A stretch of DNA of 64,000 nucleotides, taken from contig CM070633.1 in NCBI GenBank assembly GCA_036346255.1, positions 10,540,001 to 10,604,000 of the forward strand, read 5' to 3'. Both the position numbers and the translations under genes were made by a program. A model generated the notes under the pieces. That model was not told where the DNA came from, made no database searches, and was given only the letters and a program-made list of their open reading frames with translations. This stretch comes from Ampelocalamus luodianensis (taxonomy: Eukaryota > Streptophyta > Magnoliopsida > Poales > Poaceae). Numbering within the stretch: the first letter of the stretch is position 1; each line of letters begins with the position of its first letter. Shown here piece after piece: positions 36,898 through 47,688 of the stretch.

Positions 36898-37652
36898 CAT
36901 GCGACAGTTGTAAGACTTGGTTTTATAATTCCATGTTTTTCATCATATTATCTACTATTGTGGTCAGGTGGATCACATCGCTATTCTCGGTCGCTCCCAA
37001 ATCACGATCTCCATCTTCTATTTTCACTAGCATATTGCTTGTGCGTTGCGACACATATCAAATAAATAAGCCATACATTCTAAACTGAAAAAAAAAACAT
37101 GCAAAAAAAAAAGATCAGTCAACCAGCCACATACATATAAAGATGTGCAGGCGATCCAATCCTTTAAGAAGATCCTAAAAAGTAACACAAATGTCTATGT
37201 AGATCCATGTAGAAAAGATTTTTTGAAATAAGGCTAGGAGAGAGAGGACATGAGAGGGATGACAGATTCACCGTCACTACCAACTCCTCCTAAAAGACTA
37301 AAGGTAACCTTAATAAGGGAAAACATGCACTCATGTCCAAAGAAAACATGAATCTTACGGCAGCCACCAGAGTCTTCAGCTCTAATATTTTACTTTAGAT
37401 CATTTTGCTTTAGTTCAACTAACATGCTAATTGTTTTTAAAAACTAACATGTTAATTATTATCAATTTACAAAATATTTAGTTCATGAGTATAACATAAT
37501 AGACGCCATTGCGGATAAAACTCACTATAACCACAAACAAGTCCTGCACACAACTTTGATGGATAAGCTACTTTTGTGTCCCTCTTCAAGATAAAGCGTG
37601 CGTAGTTACTATTGTACTGTAGTTACTCTTGTACTGTTGACATAATCCACCA
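36898..37652. other. 3' flank of the NIK-like gene
   Basis: No gene. Contains an A-rich patch at 37088-37111, a Helitron-like 3' end on the minus strand (37026-37055) and, next to the stop codon at 37653, the presumed 3' UTR of the receptor kinase. Confidence 0.55.
37026..37055 (-). other. possible Helitron 3' terminus
   Basis: On the minus strand: TGTCGCAACGCACAAG, then a short spacer and CTAGT ending at 37026. Order and spacing match grass Helitron 3' ends. The next host base is G, not T, and no 5' end (TCTCTACTA on the minus strand) was found, so this may be a degraded relic. Confidence 0.4.
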
Positions 37653-40600
37653 TCACCTTGGTCCAGAGAGCTCCATTGCCTGAGCTAGCAGAGACGAGTC
37701 ATCTGTCATGTCGGATAAGCGCTCTGATGAAGTCAGTGAGCTCACCTTGAACGACGAGTGCCCGTCAACCTTTTGACATGCCTCCCACCTCTCAACCAGG
37801 CCATCACCTTCAAGCATGTGCACAACTTCAGACATGTTCGGCCGCCGGCTCGGTAGGTACTGTGTGCAAAGGAGTGCCACCTTGAGAATCTCTTCGAGCT
37901 CAATATGATCATATCCATGCCTCAGCTCTACATCCAAAAGCATCTCAAGCTTCTTTTCTTGATGCATCTTTCTTGCCTACATATATATCAAATATTCATG
38001 AGAACATGTAATTAATTAAGATATTTTTCCAACAAGTTTGGTCAAGTTAAAGAGAGAACTTTTGGTTTACCCATTCAAGCAAAGCTCCCTTCTGGTTTGC
38101 AGCCTTCACAAACTCCACAGCTGTCATACCAGTGATCAGCTCTAAAAGAAGTATCCCAAACCCAAACACATCAGTCTTGTCTGAAGATTGACCTGTGGAG
38201 AGGTACTCAGGAGCAATGTGCCCTACTGTGCCGCGAACTGCAGTGGTGACATGCGATTCCTGACGGTCAAGAAGCTTTGCAAGGCCAAAGTCCCCAACAA
38301 CTGCCTCGCAATAGTCATCCAGCAATATGTTGGCTGCTTTGACATCCCTGTGAATGATCTTTGGATCACATTGCTCATGTAGGTAGAGAAGACCCCTTGC
38401 AGCTCCTAGAGCTATCCTCTTTCTAGTGTTCCAATCTAGTGCTGGCTTTGCTGTTTATGAAATGCAAAATGAAAAAATAGGTTGCCCACTGTATTTAGTA
38501 TCTTCTGGTACTAAAATTTTTGAAGGATAGTTCTCTAAAATTTACCTTTGAGCCTTGAAGCAACACTGCCATTAGACATGTAGGGATAGACAAGAAGCCT
38601 CTCAGTTGTAGTCATACAAAAACCATATAATCTGAGGAGGTTCCTGTGGACTGCTAAGCTTATTATCCGCACTTCAGTTTGAAATTGTGTATCCCCCCCA
38701 GCTGCATTCCCATCCTTCAACCTCTTTACAGCTACTACTGTGCCATCTTGTAGCTGCCCCTTGTATACAATCCCAAAGCCACCTTTTCCCAAAATGTTCT
38801 TGCTGCCGAAGTTATTTGTTACATTCTGTAGTTCTTTGAATGAAAATTTGAATAGATTGCCAAGTGACTCTCCCTCAGTTTGATTCCCTGAAAACATTAA
38901 AAAAAAATACAGTTTTTGGAATAGAGAAGTGTAAAAAGAATACAAATCCAGTATTTTGAAGTACTTTTGAAGTGATAACTATTTAACTTGGTGCGACAGT
39001 TATGTTTCGAGACGAAAGGAACCATATTTATTTTTATATGAGAAACTCACCAGTCATATCAAGAAACATTTGTTGGTCTCGCTTTCTCTTCCACCAAATA
39101 TATAGCCCAATACTGATTCCAATAAAGGTGATAGCACATAGGGATGATACAAATATTGTAATTGCTTTGTGATCTTTTTTGACATCTGTAGTATAGGAGT
39201 CTGTAAACTTTATTAGAGAAATATATAATATAGAGATAAAGATGCAAAAATTAATTCAAGATAATTGTATAACGTATTTAACACAAATAACATGATAAAA
39301 GTAGTAGTTAGTAATTGCATATGCTACATGTTTTGTGCAGATTTATTTTGGAAGTCATATGTAGTAGTGTTCATCTAATTGAAGTATGTAATTACAAAAA
39401 TGTGCACCTTCGTAATTTGTTTCTTTTAGTTCTATCTTGTTTTATTGGATTGGTTACATCCTTCTTCTAGCAAACTCTAGCCAAGCCAATGAAAACGTGG
39501 GAAATAGGTTCTTTATGCCATTTTGGTTGGCTCCCATTATGATAGTTAAAATTAATTCAGTAAGTACTTGTAATATTTGGAGGAATTTTTAGAAGCTTCT
39601 AAGTTAGATCAAGGTAGAATTTGCACGAAATTTGCACTTTTAACTGATATTTTGCCATAATATAATATAATCATGAACTTATTATGACTTGTGATTTGAT
39701 CTTCGTGACACTAGTAGTTCAAATTAACCATGATTTCATTGTCTTTTTATCTGGAGTTACTCTTGGTAGCAATTTCTTGGATTTTGTCACAATTATCTGC
39801 ACAGTTATAGTAAGCTTTGTATGTTACGAACCATAATTCATAATAGGGTAAACATCCGTCGAAGGGAGGTCAGACGGCGATGACTTGAGGTAGAATGGCG
39901 CTAGGTGAAGGAGGACACTGATTGGAGAGGAATAGATCTAGAATAGCCGGTCAAGAGAATGACCACAGCTGGACTTTAGGGACTAAGAACTTGTTTATTT
40001 ATCTTTGCTTGATTCCTTGATAATGGATACAATGAGTCTCTTTATATAGAGGGCTCTTCTAACAATTATGGATAAAATTAATCTAAATGATAACTTTCTA
40101 ACTAATAGATAACATTTCTAACTAATAAATAACATTTCTAATTAACTAATCTCGATACAAAGAAACTAATCAACTATCTAGGGAAATAGATCTTTTTATT
40201 GAGGAAGGCAATCCCCTCCCAATCCTGGTGCTACAGTACTGAGTACTGTTTACATGAATAGTAATTGTTGCACATAACAACTTCTCCACTCCTCGACAAG
40301 CAGTTCGTCCTCGAGCTGTGATGACGGCCATGGCTACAACCCTTAGAAGCCCCACGACAACGAAGTCCGCACAACTTGATCTGATTTGTCGCCATCACCA
40401 TGATAGCAGAAGTCGTGGAAAGGGATCGACTGTTCTGATACCAAATGTTACGAACCATAGTTCATAATAGGGTAAACATCCGTCGAAGGGAGGTTGGACG
40501 ACGATGACTTGAGGTAGAACGGCGCTAGGTGAAGGAGGGCACCGATTAGGGAGGAATAGATCTAGAATAGCCGGTCAAGGGAATGATCACAGCTGGACTT

Positions 40601-43600
40601 TAGGGACTAAGAACTTGTTTATTCATCTTTACTTGATTCCTTGATAATAGATACAATGGGTCTCCTTATACAGAGGGCTCTTCTAATAATTATGGATAAA
40701 ATCAATCTAAATTATGACTTTCCTAACTAATAGATAACATTTCCAATTAACTAATCCTTATACAAGAAAACTAATCAACTATCTAGGAAAATAGATATTC
40801 TTATTGAGGAAGACAATCTCTTCCCAATCCTGGTACTACAGTACTGAGTACTGTTCATGTAAATAGTAATTACTGCACATAACATTGTATAACAATTAAT
40901 TGCTTGCAAGCACCATGTTGGTACATCATTTCCATACTCTATATTTACTACAGCACTGATGATCACGAGAATAGGCTTATAAAACTTTTCAGGCCCCGAT
41001 TTGAATGCATGATTTCCATAGGAATTTCGTAGGAAACCCCGCATCCGGTGGGATTGAATGTTTCCTTTCCTACAGAATTCCTACATCTCAAATAGGCCTT
41101 GGTACAAAGATATAACTTGATAAAATGAGAACAAGAGACTCTGAAACTGAAGGCAAAAATAATGTGCTTCTTAATTTGTTGTTTCAAACTGCACATATGT
41201 ACTAGAAATGTGAGACGGAAGAGCCACCATAAATAGACTTCATTGTAACTGTGTTTCATTTTTTTTTCAATCCGTAGTGGCGCATCTTACTTATTTCAAC
41301 CAAAACAGACTTGATGACAACAGCTAACATATGTGTAATATTCTAAAGCAGGACTAGTTACATAGAGGTTCTCTTTTTGTAGATAGTTCCTCGATCATCT
41401 TTTAGTCTTGAAATTGTTGCGAGTAAATAAACAATTATGAACTGATAGATATATCTTTGTAATAATAGTACAGAAAGAATATCACCTCTAGAATCACTAA
41501 TGTTGTAGGGAGTGGGCACAGGCATGATCTGAAAGCATGATTGCTTTGATTGATGCCCACATATCAAGGGATTTCCAACAATGCTACATGTCAACAAAGA
41601 AGTATAAATCAAATGTTACAAATATCACTCACCCATGAGAACAAGAAGATCACAGAAATCAATCCAAAGTTGATCAGTGTTTTGAAACACAATTATAGTG
41701 GTGACGTGGCAAAATAGCTACCACAATAGCGGGAGCTATCGCGGACGCTATCCTACAGCGCTATTTCATTTAAGAATGTTAGCTATATTATTTTTAGTGT
41801 TATCTAAAATACTATATAAAAATAGAAAAAACTTCTAACAGAAGAGCAACCATTGTCCCAAAAAAATGTGCAAATTACCATACCTTCAAAATACAAATTG
41901 AATCACTGAAATCTAAATTATTTTACTACCAAAAAAACGAATATTTAATATTTGAATCCAAAATTCAATTTATCATATATTTTTTCAAGTTAAAATAGTA
42001 TCGAAATAAGAAGTCAAACACTTAGCATTAAAATTTGAAACTTGAAAATGCAAACAAAAAGGCTTGAAACACATTTATATTTCCATGTGAAACCCATCTA
42101 AAAAATTGAAATTTTATTCTTGTGGAAGACATAAATTTTTTGTTTTTTAAATTTAAAATTTTCAATAAAAATAAATAAAATTGAAAATGTTAAATTAGAA
42201 TCAAATTCTATGAGATTTTTAAATTGGGTAGAATTAGTAAAAAAAAATTATGTTCTAAATTATAACTGATAATTATATTTTTGTATAGAAAATTAGGTTT
42301 GATAAGTCTAAATTGTTTTTTTATTTTTTGAACACTATATTTTTTTTGAATTCAAGCTTGATAATTCTTTGGTTATATAACTAATTTTATTGACCGCAAA
42401 CCTAAATACAGCATGGAAATATCTTGAATATTTCTTAACAAGTCCAAAAAGTAAATTACATGGCATGGCGGATGCTATTTCCACTGTCCATGACCCGCTA
42501 TACCATACCGCTATTTCTATTATAGCGTTTGTGGTTGTAATAGTGGAGATTTAGCATATAGCTTAGCATTAAGGGTAGCGAAATCACAATACCTCCACTA
42601 TGGCCCACTATTTGAAACACAGGTTTGACAATGTTACAACTAAATTTGTTATTTATTAGTATATATCACATATCATTATTGGCTCAGCAATATCAATTGT
42701 TGTGTTGCTTTTGTTCACTTGGCAGTCCATTAGTAATTGGTATGTAGTTAGGGCAAATTTCCGGTTGGTTAATCCACGTATTTTACACCAGATTAATCGA
42801 CAAAGCAACAATCAAACAAAATAAACATTTATGTTGAATCAGATATTCAGATGCAATTGGTTCATGTAAGATGCATGCGCATAGATTCTAGTAATTGTAC
42901 AATGTTGATTAAAATAATTTATTTTTGATAAGAAGTTAATGAACCCAAAAAAAATCTTAGTGAAATTAAAAATAATTCATTTGTTGCATTGTGTTACCTA
43001 AATTTTACTTGTTTAGAATTTTGAGTTCAAATGGATATTGAGTCATTTTTAATACGTGCTTACATGATTTACTGGATGATGTTGGGATGCATCAGATTCA
43101 AAGGGGTGTAAGGAGGTGAGATGTCGTAAATGATTTCTTGCTCCGTGAATGGGTTATTTGCAAAATGTCCATTCACGTTATCCTCACCCCTCTTTGAATC
43201 GAATTCATCTAAATACGTCTCCTTGAATACTCATTGAACAACTCACCGAGGAGTTAGTAATTTAGTATCCATATGTTGGTTTGCACCAAATACTTCTCCC
43301 TGTGTACTATTTTTTTTTTATCAAGCTAGTAGATACCATCACTAACAAGTGGGTCCGAGTGAATTGCACAAATATGCCTTGCTATATTGTATCTCACTAA
43401 TACTATAAAGATCACAGAAGTTGTAAAATAGCATCGATGTACCACTAACATATGGGCCTATGCCTCACATGTCGTCCTTATATTGAACGTTATTTTCTAA
43501 TTTATACTTCTTCACAGTGTTACTGTTCAAATGTTCCCTTGTGCAAATGACTTCTTTTTTTTCTTTTTTGCCTCGTGGGGGCTATTTCCCTTAATATGTA

Positions 43601-44931
43601 AAGTTGGGAGTTGGAACAAAACTTACTTGAATGCTCTTGCTGGAGGGGTCCTAGGCACAGGTCCGGCGAGATTGTTGTACGATAGGTCCCTGAAGCAGAA
43701 GCACAGACAGAAGCAAGTTGAATCTTTTTTTGTCCGAGAGAGAGTACTGCAAACTACACGCTGGAAGAAAGAGACATGGCATGCACGAGAAGGCAGGCAA
43801 ACACAGGACTTACAGAAAGGCCAGACCAGTTATATGCGCCAGTGACACTGGGAACTCCCCGGACAGGCTGTTGTTGTTCAGCCTCCTGCAGCGTCACAGA
43901 GAATGAAATCACAAAGGGACAAGAAAGAGGTACGGGAATGTTAGTGAACCCTGGAAATAGGATACAATGCAACCACACAAAGTACTGAAACAAAAAACAA
44001 ATCATCTAGTCACACCTTGCTAATCAACTAGATTACCACTGAGAAGAGGAAAAAGGAAAAAGAAATGTCAACTGAACCTCATCGACAGTTAGGCATGCGA
44101 TCGACCACTCACATGTACTGGAGGTTCATCAAATCGCCCAGCGAAGATGGGATCTCTCCTGAGAAAGAATTGCTGGAGAGATCAAGCTGCACAAGCTTAG
44201 AAAGCCTCCCAATCTCCCACGGTATAGCACCTGATATATTGTTATTCTGCAAGGACCTGAAGAAACCAAGAATAAATAAATAAGATGTCTACTATTATAA
44301 AGTGCGAATTAGCATGTTCTCTGCCAGTGAGATTGGAACAAACCAGCCCCATTATCTCTCTGATCCTTCTCAACAGTACTTACACGGTCATAAGGTTCGT
44401 CAGGTTGCCTATCGACGGTGAGAGAGTGCCGGAGAGGTTCTGGCTCGGAGTCGCCCTACCACGTTTTTTGAAAATTAATTCCACGTGACCCGTGAATTCT
44501 TGAAATTAAGGATGATAAACTTGCAAATGCTAGTGATCATCCACATGTGTATGGATGACTAATTTGCTTACAAGTGGATGACCAGGTTTTGTGGGGAGCA
44601 GGTGACCATGCTCCAGCTGCAAGGGTCCACCGAGTCCTTGTCCCAGTTCCCCAGCACTCCATGGGGATCCTTCAACGAAGCCTTCACTCCAATCAGTGCT
44701 TGCACTGCAAATTAATGAAGCGACCAGGAAACACAGAAATCAATCTCAACATGGAGATCAAGGAACGCAAACCCCTCATTAAATCTCCCATACAACATGC
44801 GGTATACATGTGTGTTCACCTTCATAGTTGACGCCGTCAGGGGAGAGCACTGCATCCACCACCATGGCCAAGAAGAAACAGAGGTTTGCGGCCGCCACGA
44901 CCGCCGCCGATCGACAAGGCGCACCACCCAT
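37653..44931 (-). CDS. NIK-type LRR receptor-like kinase, complete
   Basis: Eleven exons with GT/AG sites and consistent phases: 44820-44931, 44572-44704, 44384-44455, 44113-44256, 43814-43885, 43627-43689, 41486-41583, 39051-39185, 38546-38887, 38071-38450, 37653-37976; 624 residues. Layout: signal-like hydrophobic N-terminus (residues 9-30), LRRNT with DPCSWSMVTC, about five LRRs (exons 3-6, 72 bp each or doubled), transmembrane helix about 239-260, and a kinase domain with LGKGGFG (309-315), Lys331, HRD (424-426), DFG (444-446) and APE (470-472). Activation-loop Thr459, Thr460 and Thr465 match those needed for Arabidopsis NIK1 activity. The C-terminus AMELSGPR is the NIK/LRR-II signature. 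NIKs act at the plasma membrane in antiviral and immune signalling; LRR-II also includes SERKs, but the tail favours NIK. All kinase residues are intact. Confidence 0.93.
39822..40884 (-). mobile_element. TRIM retrotransposon in intron 8 of the NIK-like gene
   Basis: Direct terminal repeats 39822-40279 (458 bp) and 40446-40884 (439 bp) are flanked by a perfect 5-bp duplication TTGTA (39817-39821 and 40885-40889). On the minus strand each repeat runs TGTTATGTGC to GGTTCGTAACA. Only 166 bp lie between them, too little for any protein. This matches terminal-repeat retrotransposons in miniature. It is antisense-neutral: same strand as the host gene, inside an intron of 1.9 kb between exons 8 (39185) and 7 (41486). 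Confidence 0.93.
40433..40443 (-). other. primer-binding site of the TRIM
   Basis: Minus strand TGGTATCAGAA, 2 bp inside the upstream terminal repeat, complementary to tRNA-iMet. A purine tract GTCGAGGAGTGGAGAAG (40281-40297, minus strand) adjoins the other repeat, so both priming sites are present. Confidence 0.88.
41692..42610. mobile_element. MULE-like non-autonomous element in intron 6
   Basis: Flanked by an exact 11-bp direct repeat TTTGAAACACA (41681-41691 and 42611-42621). The ends are similar in inverted orientation (ATTATAGTGG at the left, TAGTGGGCCATAGTGG read inward from the right) and both continue into GCTATAGCGG-like sequence. The 919-bp interior is AT-rich and non-coding. Length of the duplication (9-11 bp) suggests Mutator ancestry; hAT is an alternative. 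Confidence 0.6.
43085..43209. mobile_element. small MITE-like inverted repeat in intron 6
   Basis: GATTCAAAGGGGTG at the left pairs with CACCCCTCTTTGAATC at the right, giving a 125-bp foldback. No clear target duplication was seen. Confidence 0.4.
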
Positions 44932-45472
44932 TTGAGTGAGCTCTCAGGGAACCTCGAGGCTCAATGGGCAGTGCTGTTGCTCTGTTCTATCTCAGCGCAG
45001 AGGGCTAGGTGGTGTGTTCTTCCGTTGTATCATGCAGTGGAGGGAAAGAATGGGAGGGGAGAAAGGAGCCAAGCAAGAGGGAACAAACAAAAGCCAGTGA
45101 GTGACTGCCACTCCCTTGGTCCTTTTCAGCAAGGGATATTTGGAGTTTTGAAGGGTTGATGCTGCTGTGCCTTTGATGTGGTAAAGACTGAAGGAGAAGA
45201 TGTTCTTGACAAGATCTGTTATTCCTTGGATGGGTGGGGTTGGCGCAGCCGCGCAGCTCAGTGGACAGTGGTGGCTTGGTGGTGAAGGGTGGCATAGAAG
45301 GCGACAGGTCCGCCGTAACTCTGCACCCTCTTTTTCTTCCAAGGAGACGTTTGAATTATTAACTTTACATAAAGCCTTCGGTAAAAACATTTAGTTACAG
45401 TTTTTGGTGAAACCTGCGTCAAACATATTGAATATGTTGTTTGGCGCAAATCTAGTTAAAAAAACACCTTAA
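44932..45472 (-). promoter_or_regulatory. 5' UTR and promoter region of the NIK-like gene
   Basis: About 540 bp between the start codon and an upstream MITE. On the minus strand it has a CT-rich stretch (45030-45080) typical of grass 5' leaders. No convincing TATA box was identified. The Tourist-like MITE at 45473-46121 bounds it on the 5' side. Confidence 0.35.
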
Positions 45473-46121
45473 GGGCATGTTTGGATACGTAGTATTTTTG
45501 GAGTTTTTGGCGGATACCTATGCATCTAACTAAATACTTCCCTCGGTTCCCTGTTCTCTTGTGATATTGTTTTAACGTTGGGCTTTCAGGAGACCTGATT
45601 GCTACATTTATTATAGCTATCATGAACCATGTATTTGGTCCATATAAAATCCACCTTCTATGAAAATTTATGTGCATAGATCAAGCATGTACCATTTATA
45701 GATATAGCTTTAATAAATTTTTGTAATAAAAACTAGTTAGCCCCAAAAGAGCTACTATTTTAAACAAGGGACCGTCTATTCATAAGTTGTCTAATTTTTT
45801 TAAGTTTAAATCACTTATTGTAACCATTAGATCAATATCCAATCATATGACATTCATTGGATCAATATCCAATCATATGACACATCAATCTCTACACAAA
45901 TCTAATGGTCACAACAAGTGACTTAAACTTAAGAAAATTTCAAACAACTTAAAACTAGCAAAACAGTTTAAACAAAATACTATATTAATACTGTAACTAC
46001 CAAACACGAGTTGTTTTTCCTCAAAACTGTAAAAAAAACAATGGTATTCACAAACTGTGGTATTTCATCCCTGGTTTTTAGATATTGTGGTTTCCAAATA
46101 CTTAAACATCCAAACATGCCC
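45473..46121. mobile_element. Tourist-like MITE upstream of the NIK-like gene
   Basis: Terminal inverted repeats GGGCATGTTTGGAT (left) and ATCCAAACATGCCC (right) are flanked by TAA on both sides (45470-45472 and 46122-46124), the signature of PIF/Harbinger-derived Tourist elements. The 649-bp interior is AT-rich and includes a near-perfect ~30-bp duplication (ATCAATATCCAATCATATGA at 45831 and 45861). Confidence 0.85.
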
Positions 46122-46317
46122 TAAATGGCTTAACGACTTCCACCAAAGTGTCAACTTGGTTCCTCAATTACCACCGGGCCAATTTTGTCATCTAGGCTTC
46201 AATTATGTACTAACGGAGGATATTTACCCACTTTTTTCATGCCACGTGGCGTGATGATCCATCACTGGCGCACCCCTTGCTAGTGCACTAACTCAGCACA
46301 AGGCCACAAGCATAAGG

Positions 46318-46567
46318 CTATTCAATAATACATTTTTAATAGAATTACATAAATAAATGTTTATTTAATAAAATTATAAAAATGTACTTCTGTCGTCGTT
46401 TGAAATAGCGCTATGCCTCTGTCATCGGTTGGATTGACGACAGGAGTCATGTCGCTAACCAAATAGTATTAAATGTCTCTGTCGCCATTTGGAACGGCGA
46501 CAGAGAAGCAAATCGCTATTTGAATTGGCAACACACTCCTGTCGCCAAATCAAATGGCGATAGGACC
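46318..46567 (+). repeat. left inverted repeat with CTGTCGCC hairpins
   Basis: AT-rich first 70 bp (TTTTTAATAGAATTA), then about 180 bp with several potential stems such as CTGTCGCCATTTGGAACG and GCGACAG. Pairs with 60988-61247. Confidence 0.85.
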
Positions 46568-46989
46568 TAAAAAAATTGGCAGAAAAAATTGAAATAAATT
46601 TATATTTACATTTTGATAGAATGCAGCTTCAAATTTTACAGGATTTTACTAAATTATTTGCTAATGCCTTGTAGTGCTAAAGAAGCTGGAGTTTGTTGAC
46701 CCCTTATAGGTTAATTGCACCTGTGTTGTTGTTACTAGTGTAGTGTTTGCGCAACCGATTTATTTCAAAAAAAAAAAAGAGAACGAAATATTAAATAGAG
46801 AATAATTTGGGAATTAAATTTAAAAGATGATATTTCAACTACGACAATAAGACTTCGTAATGTCAGTGCGAATTACATGGCATGCAGGGTTGGTTACGTG
46901 CATTTGTTTGTCCTGCTACTTGTACAGTACAAACGACAACATGCACGAATCATCAAACCGATCTACACGTAGGATATATGTGCACCTTT
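46568..46989. other. no gene seen
   Basis: AT-rich DNA between the left inverted repeat and the first GRF pseudogene. ACTAGTGTAGTG at 46730-46743 resembles a CACTA-type end but has no partner that I could find. Confidence 0.5.
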
Positions 46990-47688
46990 TTGGAATCAGA
47001 AAAAAGTCAGTCTTGAGGTCCCATGGATGCCTTTCCATTGTGTCTTGCAAACCTGCGGGCGTGGCCAGTCCCAAAGGTAGCCCTGTACTAGGCTTCCAGG
47101 ATCTCCTCGGAAGTAACCATCCACTTAGCAGGAGCATTGGGGACTATGGCTACCTTCCCCTTGTTCATCACACACTTGGCTCGGGCATCCTGAGTGAGCT
47201 ATTTGGGGGTATTCCACCACCACCCTGGTTTCTTAAGCATCATCGATGTCTTTCCCTTGTCTTCCCCGATCTCAGTCGAGTAAGGTTTTTCAGTGGGTGA
47301 AGTTCGCGGGTGGCACCGTGTAGTTTAGTATGTACATCTACTGGATGAGTGCCCTATCGTACTTATCTGGGCCATCGATCTATTGGAAGAAATAGTAACG
47401 CTTCGACAGCTGTCGTCATGCACGAATAAAGTTAGCGATATGTGAAATGCAATGTCCAATGTAAAAAATCGATGTGTGTGTGTGAGAGATTCTCTTACGA
47501 GGATATCCGGGCATATGTAGTACGCTCGGCCGGTGGTCCCCAGGTGTGTCGACTAAATGATATGAGCCGGGTTATGACAATCGCACTATGGGCATGGAAA
47601 CTCTAGTGGTACATGCGCATCCTTCATCGAATGATCCGAGTAGGTCCTCGCCTTCCTGGCAAACCACTTATGCTTCCACATAGCTTGA
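46990..47688 (-). pseudogene. GRF-type zinc-finger protein, decayed and split
   Basis: On the minus strand the frame from 47688 reads WKHKWFARKARTYSDHSMKD, then VPLEFPCP, stop, CDCHNPAHII, stop, STHLGTTGRAYYICPDIL, followed by a GT donor near 47500. The next exon (about 47340-47415) has YYFFQ, stop, IDGPDKYDRAL. C-x-C, GRAYYIC and the F-x-WIDGPDKYD ending are the pattern of plant GRF zinc-finger proteins often found in or near DNA transposons. A further open stretch (KCVMNKGKVAIVPNAPAKW) lies at about 47090-47180. Stop codons in place of conserved residues mark it as dead. Its 5' part is cut off by the LTR element at 47689. Confidence 0.6.

Noticed and set aside
46730..46743. CACTA-type transposon terminus (ACTAGTGTAGTG)
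   Set aside because: No partner CACTA end with a matching 3-bp duplication was found; probably chance.
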